From Microcaldota archaeon (GTDB taxonomy: Archaea; Micrarchaeota; Micrarchaeia; Micrarchaeales; Micrarchaeaceae): a stretch of DNA of 64,000 nt. The notes below the pieces were generated by a model. The model searched no databases. It was not told where the DNA came from and saw only the letters and a list, made by a program, of their open reading frames with translations. Below, in pieces: positions 38,327 through 46,174 of the stretch. The position numbers were made by a program, and so were the translations under genes. The DNA lies in contig JAJZAB010000001.1 in NCBI GenBank assembly GCA_021799635.1, positions 222,505 through 286,504 of the forward strand, written 5' to 3'. Position 1 is the stretch's first letter; every line of letters starts with the position of its first letter.

Positions 38327-39277
38327 ATGAGCATAATGTTTTCAATAAATTACCTGATATTTTCCGTTTTCCTGACCATGTTTGGACTGGAGATTGGGAT
38401 AGCAGTTACCATGCTGATCGAATACGACAGGTACAAGGACCGCATGAAAAATTTCCTTATGCCTCTGTGGGAAGTTACCGGTACGTTTGCCGTATTTTAC
38501 TTAGTTAATCTTGAGGCTACATTGCCATCGCTGCTGATGCTGATCGGTACAGTGTTCGTGGTTCCGCTTCTCGTTGCAGCCATATTCTTTATACTGAGGA
38601 ATGCCTTCCTTTCGTATAGTGAGTATATAGGAGACAAACGCTCAGAAAAAAGTTATCTGCACATATACGCAATGGCAACGTTGGTAGTAGCATTCATTGC
38701 TATATCGGTTCTAGACTCTGGGATAAGTGGGATAGGGATAAACGCATCTGCATATTCAATAAATATGCTGAAGATGTTTGCAAACTCGTTCAATATGCTC
38801 ATGTTTGTCGGAATAGTACTGCTTTCCGTTTTCGTTGCCGCTGTATTTTTTGATGTAAGGGAGTACAGGTGGTTTACGGGCTTGGCTGCCGCGCTTGGCA
38901 TAGTTGCGATTGCCATAGCAACCCGTTCTGCAACAGGATACTTGTTTTCTGCAGCATTAAGCCCTGGCCTGCCTTATCTGATAGGGTTGCTGGTGCTTTT
39001 GGTTGTAGGGCTTTACCTTTATTATTCCAGAAAAAAATATTCGAAGTATGTAGCTGTGCTGTGGTTCTTTCTTGCAGTCAATTTCTTCGGGTTTGTGCAG
39101 GGCCCATACTTGCTCGGAGGCGCTGTTGACATAAATAGTTATTTGACTTCAGGCCCGATGGCATTCTACGTTAACCTTGTGACGCTAATTGGGGGCACCA
39201 TATTGGTGATATCGTTGGTTTTTTTGGTTTATGTTAGTTATATGAAGAAAACACAAAGCGCAACTGGTAGTTATTGA
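38327..39277 (+). CDS. cydB: Cytochrome bd-type oxidase subunit II
   Basis: Polytopic protein immediately downstream of cydA: SINYLIFSVFLTMFGLEIGIAVTMLIEYDRYKDRMKNFLMPLWEVTGTFAVFYLV. Confidence 0.85.
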   Translation: MSIMFSINYLIFSVFLTMFGLEIGIAVTMLIEYDRYKDRMKNFLMPLWEVTGTFAVFYLVNLEATLPSLLMLIGTVFVVPLLVAAIFFILRNAFLSYSEYIGDKRSEKSYLHIYAMATLVVAFIAISVLDSGISGIGINASAYSINMLKMFANSFNMLMFVGIVLLSVFVAAVFFDVREYRWFTGLAAALGIVAIAIATRSATGYLFSAALSPGLPYLIGLLVLLVVGLYLYYSRKKYSKYVAVLWFFLAVNFFGFVQGPYLLGGAVDINSYLTSGPMAFYVNLVTLIGGTILVISLVFLVYVSYMKKTQSATGSY

Positions 39278-39499
39278 TGTGGGGTTTGAAAATTTTAGTG
39301 TTTGTTTCGACAGTTTGGCGTAGGCCTTGACCATCACACAACGCGCGGCCTCAAGCTGCCATTTTGAGGCCGTTCTGCTCGCTTCTTCAACGCTACTTAG
39401 GAAGTCCTTGAAAACGGACACCGAACCCGCGTTTTCAGCCTTCCTGCCTGATGTCTTGCCTCTGGTTTTGAACCCAGAGCCATCAACGCTAGATTTAAA

Positions 39500-39524
39500 T
39501 GGGGCTGCCGAGATTTGAACTCGG
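39500..39524. repeat. 25-bp direct repeat, copy 1 (tRNA-Pro 3' end)
   Basis: TGGGGCTGCCGAGATTTGAACTCGG, identical to 42118-42142. Confidence 0.85.
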
Positions 39525-39565
39525 ATGACTAGCTCCCAAAGCTAGTAGTCTACCAGGTTTAGCGT
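39500..39565 (-). tRNA. tRNA-Pro(UGG)-like gene lacking its 5' acceptor strand
   Basis: Reverse strand: CGCTAAACCTGGTAGACTACTAGCTTTGGGAGCTAGTCATCCGAGTTCAAATCTCGGCAGCCCCA; D-arm, anticodon arm (loop TTTGGGA, anticodon TGG), T-arm and 3' acceptor strand present. The expected GGGGCTG is absent upstream, where ...AAAAATGCGA is found. Confidence 0.7.
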
Positions 39566-39773
39566 CGCATTTTTCAAGCATGTTCGGCACCTATGTGGCA
39601 AACCCTCAAGCAAAGAGTTCGGGTTTTCGAATGCAGGTATTTCAAGCCTAAAACTTTTAAGCCAGTAGTGTTAGGATTCCTGGAAATCCGACCAAGCAGT
39701 TTTGGATTAAACCTTTCCCAAAAGGTTTAGAGCCCGCTCAAATCTATTCCCTCCTGATAGGAAACAAGTCCAT

Positions 39774-40604
39774 TTAATCCTTCAGCTCTTCAAGAATCTG
39801 TAGCCCAGAGCTCGCCCCTATCCTTACCTGTTCGTCTTTCCAGCCGGCCTTTTGCCAGGCATCGCGCATCTTCATCAGCTGCTCTACGGTTCTTATTCCA
39901 CCGGATGGCTTTAAGCCCACCTTTTCCTTATTTTTCACACCCTTGCCCATTAGCTCTATCGCATCCGCAGTAGCTCCAGTCAGATCCGAGTCTCGTTCTT
40001 TGTGGTTTTTACCCTTGACAGCGAAGCCTGTACTTGTTTTAACAACATCTATGCCAGCCTCCTCGCAGTATGCTGCAACTTTTGTTATTTCTTCGCCTGA
40101 CAAATAATAGGTTTCGAAAATCGCTTTTATGCGCGTACCGTGTTTGTGCGCCGTTTCGGCTAAAACGCTAAGCTCTTTCTTGAATGCACCATCATCAGAA
40201 CGCAATTGGGATATATTTATAACAAAGTCGACATCCCTTGCGCCATCTTCGGCTGCCTGTTCGATTTGCCTTGCCTTATCTTCAGTAGAATGCTCATTTC
40301 CATGTGGAAATCCTATTACCGTGGCTATTCCGATATCGAAGTTGTTCACACGAGCAAGTTCTGCAGCGCGCTTTACAAATGTTAATTGTACGCACACATG
40401 TCTGAATCCTGCTCTACCTCTAGCCGTAAACCAATCATCGAATTGCTTCGTGCTTGAAGTTGGGTCAAGAAGGGTTTCATCAAAATTGTTAAGCACAAAT
40501 TCCCTTTTATTGAACGTCTCGCTTTTAGCACTTCTGAGCAGTTCGGCGCTCGGTTCCTCTGCGCCTGAAACCCGAATCTGTGGTTTCTGAGCCATTTCTG
40601 TCAT
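39774..40604 (-). CDS. deoC: Deoxyribose-phosphate aldolase
   Basis: VCVQLTFVKRA, IATVIGFPHGNEHSTEDKARQIEQAAEDGARDVDFVINI, VVKTSTGF, VGLKPSGGIRT, RIGASSGLQILEEL. Confidence 0.93.
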   Translation of the reverse strand: MTEMAQKPQIRVSGAEEPSAELLRSAKSETFNKREFVLNNFDETLLDPTSSTKQFDDWFTARGRAGFRHVCVQLTFVKRAAELARVNNFDIGIATVIGFPHGNEHSTEDKARQIEQAAEDGARDVDFVINISQLRSDDGAFKKELSVLAETAHKHGTRIKAIFETYYLSGEEITKVAAYCEEAGIDVVKTSTGFAVKGKNHKERDSDLTGATADAIELMGKGVKNKEKVGLKPSGGIRTVEQLMKMRDAWQKAGWKDEQVRIGASSGLQILEELKD

Positions 40605-40605
40605 A

Positions 40606-41465
40606 TTAACACCAATTCACAGTAGTATAACGGTTTTCTAAATATATATACCTTTTCTTGAGCGCGGCATTCACACTTTCGACCAACGACCGCACATGGT
40701 ATATCCGATCGAAGATTTCCTTGTACATCCTCGCGAATCGTACCATCCTTTTCCACGGTCGCAGATCAGAGGCAATCCCCTTGGTGTTCTTCTTCAAACA
40801 GAAGAACGGTTTGCCGTTCTTTTTTACGACGACATCACAGTTCACCTTTGACAGGTATCCAGCGTCACCGATTACCAGGAACAAATCTTTTATCTCTCGC
40901 AAAAGAAACTTCAGCTGCGGGGAATCGTGCCTCCTGTAACCTGTTATTTTGTATTCCAGGATGACATTCCTGTGTGGGGTGATTGCAAGATGCAGTTTGA
41001 CGTTGTCCCTTCTCAGGTTCTTCCTGCCAATGCGAATATCGTACCACGAGCTGCTGGTTTTAAGTCGTATTACGGTCGAATCCACTATTACAGTCACACC
41101 CTTCTGCAGGAATTTTTCCACAAGTCTTTTATTGAATCGCCTCACATATTTTTGTGAGAGTTTAGACATGTACCGGTGTAGTGAACTGCGACTTGGAAGC
41201 TTTTTGACTCCCAACCGTTTCATAAGATACGGATCTCTCATTTCCGCTGCCATACATCGTAAGTGAGGTTCATGGCAACCATGAAGAGGCAGAGGACCAC
41301 AATCATTCTTGGATCGAATTGCTGTGGCCTCCCTCTTCTTTTTGGTTCCCATGGCGGCGGCACCAACCTCGTGTACTTCAACGCCGTCTTTACGGTGAGT
41401 TCTTTCAGATTCCTGTCTACTCTACTGGTCACCTTTGGATTGACCCTTTTCTTGGCCTTTCCCAT
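40606..41465 (-). pseudogene. IS4/IS5-superfamily DDE transposase in two frames, C-terminus apparently truncated
   Basis: ORF 41238-41465 (N-terminal part) and ORF 40606-41352 overlap in different frames; continuity requires a -1 shift near CGGAAATGA. Catalytic-like D (VDSTVI), D (GDAGYLS), E (SLVESV). Confidence 0.8.
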
Positions 41466-41755
41466 GACTAAACAATCAGTCAGAAAGGATAAGACTTTGA
41501 CGTTATAGCGGAATTATGGGATGTAGCCTAAAAAGCACAATTATTTGGGATAATCTCTAAAAACCGAGACTTGTAATTTAGTCGATTCTGTCTTCCTTCC
41601 GCCCATCTCTATCGCCTGCTTCACAGGCTCACGAGGGGCGCGCACCAACGGGCTTTAAGCTGGCAAACCAAGCAGCGGCTAGCCACACTAGCCTTTAAGG
41701 AACCTCTAGCGGCTGCCTTTGCCCTACTTCAAAGGCAACCTTTTAACGCTGAAAC

Positions 41756-42115
41756 CTAGCAGCCTAGTCCGCCCAGCGCCACCGAAGGCAGCTCAAAGGG
41801 CGGGCGACGGCTCGTGAATCCCTTGTTCAGCGAGCCATACTTCGGCGTCTTTCTGCGATGGAACTTCTTTACGTAATACTTTCTAATCTCAGATGTGAGG
41901 TTCTCCATCTCACGCTTCGATAACTTGGGAAGCTCAGTTTCTAGGCTATCTTTCAATTTCAGGAGTTCGGGTTTTCTTGCTGCTCGTGAAGCCCCAGCTT
42001 TACTAATACTTAAAGGTTTGTGTTTGAAAACGTGATTTTTTTCGAACACGCTTTTGCTATTGGAGTCTAAGATTCTCTTAGATTTGAACTCCGATTTTGT
42101 CGTCAGTAAAGACAA
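41756..42115 (-). CDS. Hypothetical basic protein immediately 3' of tRNA-Pro(CGG)
   Basis: 119-aa ORF, TTG start 3 nt after the tRNA 3' end; no family recognised. Confidence 0.35.
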   Translation of the reverse strand: MSLLTTKSEFKSKRILDSNSKSVFEKNHVFKHKPLSISKAGASRAARKPELLKLKDSLETELPKLSKREMENLTSEIRKYYVKKFHRRKTPKYGSLNKGFTSRRPPFELPSVALGGLGC

Positions 42116-42117
42116 AA

Positions 42118-42142
42118 TGGGGCTGCCGAGATTTGAACTCGG
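42118..42142. repeat. 25-bp direct repeat, copy 2 (tRNA-Pro 3' end)
   Basis: TGGGGCTGCCGAGATTTGAACTCGG, identical to 39500-39524. Confidence 0.85.
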
Positions 42143-42190
42143 GTATCCAGCGCCCGAGGCTGGAAGTCTGCCAGGTTAGCGTACAGCCCC
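42118..42190 (-). tRNA. tRNA-Pro(CGG)
   Basis: GGGGCTGTACGCTAACCTGGCAGACTTCCAGCCTCGGGCGCTGGATACCCGAGTTCAAATCTCGGCAGCCCCA; acceptor GGGGCTG/CAGCCCC, loop CTCGGGC. Confidence 0.9.
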
Positions 42191-42328
42191 ATTTATGATG
42201 TAATAGGTTTAACCTGTAGCATTATTATAAAAACTAGTAGTACCTTGGCTAATTATGTAATCGCTGATTTGCAAGGCCTTCGGATGTTATATTGTGCCCT
42301 ATTGGATTAATTTAAACCTGAGCGACTG

Positions 42329-43159
42329 TTAACCCCTTCTTAGACCAACTAACAGTGATGCCTCATCAACCTTTAAAGTTTCCTTAGGGTCTATTTTGCC
42401 AATTAGCTTTGGAGCATCTGCGTCTTTTCCTGTAGAGGAGTAAATCTTAATCCTTCTTAATATCTGCGATATTTCGTTTGACCTTGCAACATGGTCAATT
42501 AAGTCATTATTGTATTCCTGCGCAGTTATATTTGAACGCGCTGCGTTGTCGTGTTCTTTTGCGGCACAATATAGGGATTTTACAAAACTGAGTTTTTCTA
42601 GGTTTCCTGCCTCGGCAGTCTTCGCACTGAGTTCGTATAATTCTGCTGATTTGCCATAAAATCCATTCTCTGAAGCCGCTTCTGCTCTTTCCATAAGTCT
42701 ATTATACATTAGCCCTGCCATTATTTTCTGTGCCCTTTTATGACCTAGCTTCCCCAGCACCGACAAATCTTCAAGCATATCATCTATATAATGTGTCTCT
42801 ATTTCAGCGTTAGCCACACGCTTTTCTTTGATTTCATACTCGTTCAGTTTCCTTACTACGCTATTAAAATTCTTATTGCTCTCGTACATGCTTGATAGTA
42901 TGGCAGCTTCTGTGAGCTGATCAACAGCGGCGGCAAATCTTTTTTCATAAAGTAGCGCCTCTGAATGTGAATCCATCCATTTTATGTATTCTCCAATTAT
43001 TTTGCCTGCGGCCTTATAGTTGCCGCATTTTATAAAATCATCCGCAAGTTCTATCTTGCACTGCAGATCAGGGTTGCTTATGGTTATTATTGTACCGGTC
43101 TGCGACGACAGGTTTGCCTGAGCAGGGCTCTTATTTTTTGTTGCGTTCATTATGGTCAC
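42329..43159 (-). CDS. Hypothetical alpha-helical repeat-like protein
   Basis: 276-aa ORF with Ala/Leu/Tyr-rich helical repeats suggestive of a TPR-like fold. Confidence 0.6.
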   Translation of the reverse strand: MTIMNATKNKSPAQANLSSQTGTIITISNPDLQCKIELADDFIKCGNYKAAGKIIGEYIKWMDSHSEALLYEKRFAAAVDQLTEAAILSSMYESNKNFNSVVRKLNEYEIKEKRVANAEIETHYIDDMLEDLSVLGKLGHKRAQKIMAGLMYNRLMERAEAASENGFYGKSAELYELSAKTAEAGNLEKLSFVKSLYCAAKEHDNAARSNITAQEYNNDLIDHVARSNEISQILRRIKIYSSTGKDADAPKLIGKIDPKETLKVDEASLLVGLRRG

Positions 43160-43230
43160 TTCACAATAGTTGTCTTGAATTCCTATAATATACTAGCTGT
43201 AAAAGTGTATATATTTATATATTTTGTTTG

Positions 43231-43494
43231 GTTCCGTACTGGCAGACGCCACATTCGATTCGACAGACATCTACCAGGAACTGCATTACGACGGAGTAAC
43301 CACTGGTTGCAGTCAATGGTAGGGGCTTCTATAGATTAAGAATCTCTAAGGATCCAGATTGCAGAAAAAGGTGGTCTGTTGAGATGGTGCTCTCACGTAT
43401 TAAAGAGGTGGTAGGCATGACAAAAAAACAGGTTTGTCGGGATTGGAAGAGTATCGGTCCGATCTATTCCTGCCTTATAGCATACCTCCTCTAA
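43231..43494 (+). pseudogene. Degraded IS4-like transposase C-terminus
   Basis: Frame pieces GSVLADATFDSTDIYQELHYDGVTTG and RLRISKDPDCRKRWSVEMVLSRIKEVVGMTKKQVCRDWKSIGPIYSCLIAYLL*; KRWSVE..LSRIK matches the DDE glutamate region; frames interrupted. Confidence 0.65.
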
Positions 43495-43633
43495 TACGAG
43501 TAAAGTATGTTGTATGATGAAATGATTAGGAACCCAAGAAAGGCGACTAAATGATACTGATATAAAATTCAACTTCCTGGTTTGCGCAAAGGAAAATCTT
43601 TATTAATCTATAAAATAATATATACAGGATTCT

Positions 43634-44578
43634 GTGCACCGGGAAGACGAGCTGCTGTTTGCTTATAACTATCCTTTTTCTTCAGAAGCCAAGAGGATTA
43701 TAGAGCAAGAATCGGAATATGCGCAGGAAAAGCAGCACATATTCTTGGGGCTTGCTAAGGCTAGAGTTGAGGAAGCCATTAATTCCGGTGGTATAAAATA
43801 CCAAAAAATTAAATACGGAAAACTGGATAATTTAATAGGCTATGCCTATGCCAGGTTATTGGTAAGTGTCATTGGTAACCATGGATTTGTAAGAAAGTAC
43901 GCTGCTGCTGAAGCGCAGAGGTGCAGGGAAGCCCTTGGTAGTGATAGTATTGAGAACTCTGTCAAGGTAGCAAACGCGCTCGGAATAAATATAGATGAGA
44001 ATGAAAATTATTTTGTGGTTAAGTTTGACCTATTTATAAGGCTTTCTTCAGGTAAACCGGGCATGCACCTTACAAACTTTAGGTTAAATAAAGGTTTTGT
44101 ATTTTTGGACAGGCAGCATTTGCCTCTTTTGCTTGAGACTGCTGTTGAGAAGGAGATATTGAAGGGGCTCCCAATAAAGATTTCTGAAATACCAAAAAAT
44201 ATACTTAGCTTTGCAAAGGATATCGAGCTGCCACCCCTGCCTGAAAAAATATGGAAAGCTACTGGCAGTGTTTCCTGGATAGAGGTGTTGTTGTCGACTC
44301 CAATTCCAGACGTAAGGCATAGGGTGGTGAATCTGATACTGGCACCTTATCTTGTAAATGTGAAGGGACTTACTGAAGACGCTGCTTTCAAGATAATATC
44401 AGACTACATAGATAAGTGCAAGGAGCTTGATCCGAATACGCTGATAAACGAGAGCTATATAAAATACCAGTGTAGATATGCGAAAAGAAGGGGGCTTAAG
44501 CCGCTCTCTTTGAGAAAAGCCAAAGATATACTTGGTGAATTTTTAAAAATCGATGATATGGATGGAGAAAAAAAGTGA
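43634..44578 (+). CDS. priL: DNA primase large subunit
   Basis: FAYNYPFSSEAKRII, YAYARLLVSVIG, KYAAAEAQRC...; C-terminal YIKYQCRYAKRRGLKPLSLRKAKDIL. Confidence 0.85.
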   Translation: MHREDELLFAYNYPFSSEAKRIIEQESEYAQEKQHIFLGLAKARVEEAINSGGIKYQKIKYGKLDNLIGYAYARLLVSVIGNHGFVRKYAAAEAQRCREALGSDSIENSVKVANALGINIDENENYFVVKFDLFIRLSSGKPGMHLTNFRLNKGFVFLDRQHLPLLLETAVEKEILKGLPIKISEIPKNILSFAKDIELPPLPEKIWKATGSVSWIEVLLSTPIPDVRHRVVNLILAPYLVNVKGLTEDAAFKIISDYIDKCKELDPNTLINESYIKYQCRYAKRRGLKPLSLRKAKDILGEFLKIDDMDGEKK

Positions 44579-44717
44579 TAGAGTATCGCTTTGCTCTGTA
44601 TGTGGCAAAATAGCAGAGCGCAGCTGTAAGCTTTGCGGGAAACCTGTGTGTGAGAGGCACTACGATAAAGGCACGATGATGTGCTATGCATGCATGCGTG
44701 GGCGCACCGTTAGATGA
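44562..44717 (+). CDS. Small zinc-finger (HIT-like) protein, not in the ORF track
   Basis: MEKKSDRVSLCSVCGKIAERSCKLCGKPVCERHYDKGTMMCYACMRGRTVR*; paired CxxC/CxxxH motifs, overlaps the priL 3' end. Confidence 0.7.
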   Translation: MEKKSDRVSLCSVCGKIAERSCKLCGKPVCERHYDKGTMMCYACMRGRTVR

Positions 44718-44904
44718 TCAGATATAAGCCTCAAAACCAGCAAATTCCGTTACTTGCTCCAACACATGGGTTTGGTTGGCATACGGGCCCAGACTATTGC
44801 TTATTTTTACTACATTGCTGCGGTCGCCCTGTGGCTTTTTACTATTTATTCTGCTCTACTTTGAGCCGCAGTAAGTTATAAAAGCTTAATTTTCCATAGT
44901 AATA

Positions 44905-45021
44905 GCGTCAAACGGTAATAGGGGCAGGGAAACGCCCGATCCCGTTCCGAACTCGGAAGCTAAGCCTGCCCACGATATGTGTGTACTGCCTACGGTGGGA
45001 AAGCATATTGCTGTTTGGCAC
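44905..45021 (+). rRNA. rrf: 5S ribosomal RNA
   Basis: GGCAGGGAAACGCCCGATCCCGTTCCGAACTCGGAAGCTAAGCCTGCC; terminal GTCAAACGG/CTGTTTGGC helix. Confidence 0.95.
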
Positions 45022-45070
45022 CATTCTTGTTTTAAGGTTATCCTGTTGCATTGCAGTTTTAAATGATTTT

Positions 45071-45412
45071 ATGGCTGGTAAGAAGGAGCTTATGCGGTCA
45101 ATAGCCACCGAACGGATGATTATACTTTTCCGCCTTTCAAAAGAGGCAATGCAAAAAGACAGGGAGATCGCTAGGAGCTATATAAAGCTTTTATACAAAA
45201 TGAGCTCGCACTACAAGATAGGTGTCCCTGGGGATATCGGCAGGTTGACCTGCAAGAAATGCATGGATGTGTTGGTGCCGGGAATCAGTTGCAAGGTTGT
45301 AGTTGCAAGCAGTGCAGGATATGTAATTTATAGGTGCAATGGCTGCGGCAGGGAGAAGCACTTATACTATAAAAATAGGTTGGCTGCTGCTCCAAAAATC
45401 AAAGATGCCTGA
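45071..45412 (+). CDS. rnp4: RNase P protein component 4 (Rpr2/Rpp21)
   Basis: AREI/ARSYIKLLYKMSSHYKIGVP, CKKCMDVLVPGISCKV, YRCNGCGREKHLYY. Confidence 0.85.
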   Translation: MAGKKELMRSIATERMIILFRLSKEAMQKDREIARSYIKLLYKMSSHYKIGVPGDIGRLTCKKCMDVLVPGISCKVVVASSAGYVIYRCNGCGREKHLYYKNRLAAAPKIKDA

Positions 45413-45474
45413 AGTGCAATTTAATTGCTGCTTATCTCTTCAGCCAAAGGTTTTAAATATTATCATTATATAGT

Positions 45475-46080
45475 TTGTGTGCATTGATGCCCAAAAAAGT
45501 CTTTATTATACATAGATATGGGGGGTCCTCATCTACGGACTGGTATGCATGGCTAAAAGGAATGCTTGAATCCAGAGGATTTGAAGTCTACCTGCCAGAA
45601 ATGCCAAAGATAGATGATATATATTCTAAGCCGTGGATAGAAACAATGAAGGAATATGTTAAAAGCGTAGACACTGACACTTATTTTGTAGGCCACGATT
45701 TTGGATGCTTTGTAATACTGAAATACATAGATTCTTTGATAGGGGAGATAAAGATAGGTACTTCGTTCAAGAACGATGTTAAGGTTGGAGGTGCGCTGCT
45801 TATTGCACCATATATGATAAGTGAGAAAATAAATTTTGATAAGGTAAAAAAGAGTTTTGTTAACATAACGGCAATATTTGCCAAAGACGACCCCCTTGTT
45901 CCGGAAAGCGACGCGCTTATGCTTGAGAAGAGCCTTGGGGCAAAGGTTATAGTAATGCCGCTAAAAACCCACTTCCTTGGAAGCGATGGGTATGCTGAAA
46001 TGCACGCAGGGCTGAACGAGCTGCTGAAGATGGCCAACGTGCCTGGCGCAGAAGCTGAAGGTGGGCCCGGTGAGATTTGA
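45475..46080 (+). CDS. RBBP9/YdeN-like alpha/beta hydrolase with Asp at the nucleophile elbow
   Basis: VFIIHRYGGSSSTDWYAWLKGMLESRGFEVYLPEMP, TYFVGHDFGCFVILKYI, AKDDPLVPESDA, KTHFLGSDGYAEM. Confidence 0.8.
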   Translation: MCALMPKKVFIIHRYGGSSSTDWYAWLKGMLESRGFEVYLPEMPKIDDIYSKPWIETMKEYVKSVDTDTYFVGHDFGCFVILKYIDSLIGEIKIGTSFKNDVKVGGALLIAPYMISEKINFDKVKKSFVNITAIFAKDDPLVPESDALMLEKSLGAKVIVMPLKTHFLGSDGYAEMHAGLNELLKMANVPGAEAEGGPGEI

Positions 46081-46136
46081 ACTCACGGCCTACGGCTTAT
46101 AAGACCGTCGCTCTAACCAGGCTGAGCTACGAGCCC
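46062..46136 (-). tRNA. tRNA-Ile(UAU)
   Basis: GGGCTCGTAGCTCAGCCTGGTTAGAGCGACGGTCTTATAAGCCGTAGGCCGTGAGTTCAAATCTCACCGGGCCCA; anticodon stem ACGGT/GCCGT, 7-nt loop CTTATAA gives anticodon TAT. Confidence 0.85.
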
Positions 46137-46174
46137 TCCAGCAAATCATACATTATTCATAAAGAGATATAAAG

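Noticed and set aside
39730-39745. Reverse-strand GCGGGCTCTA as a possible 5' acceptor for the tRNA-Pro(UGG) via a ~170-nt intron
   Set aside because: Only five of seven acceptor positions would pair (first and last mismatch) and I could not draw a convincing bulge-helix-bulge; kept only as a weak alternative.
41238-41352. Programmed -1 frameshift in the transposase
   Set aside because: No classical A-AAA-AAG or comparable slippery heptamer at the junction; decay is equally likely, so it was kept as a pseudogene.
44905-45021. Part of a linked 16S-23S-5S rRNA operon
   Set aside because: No 16S or 23S sequence in the window; the 5S stands alone.
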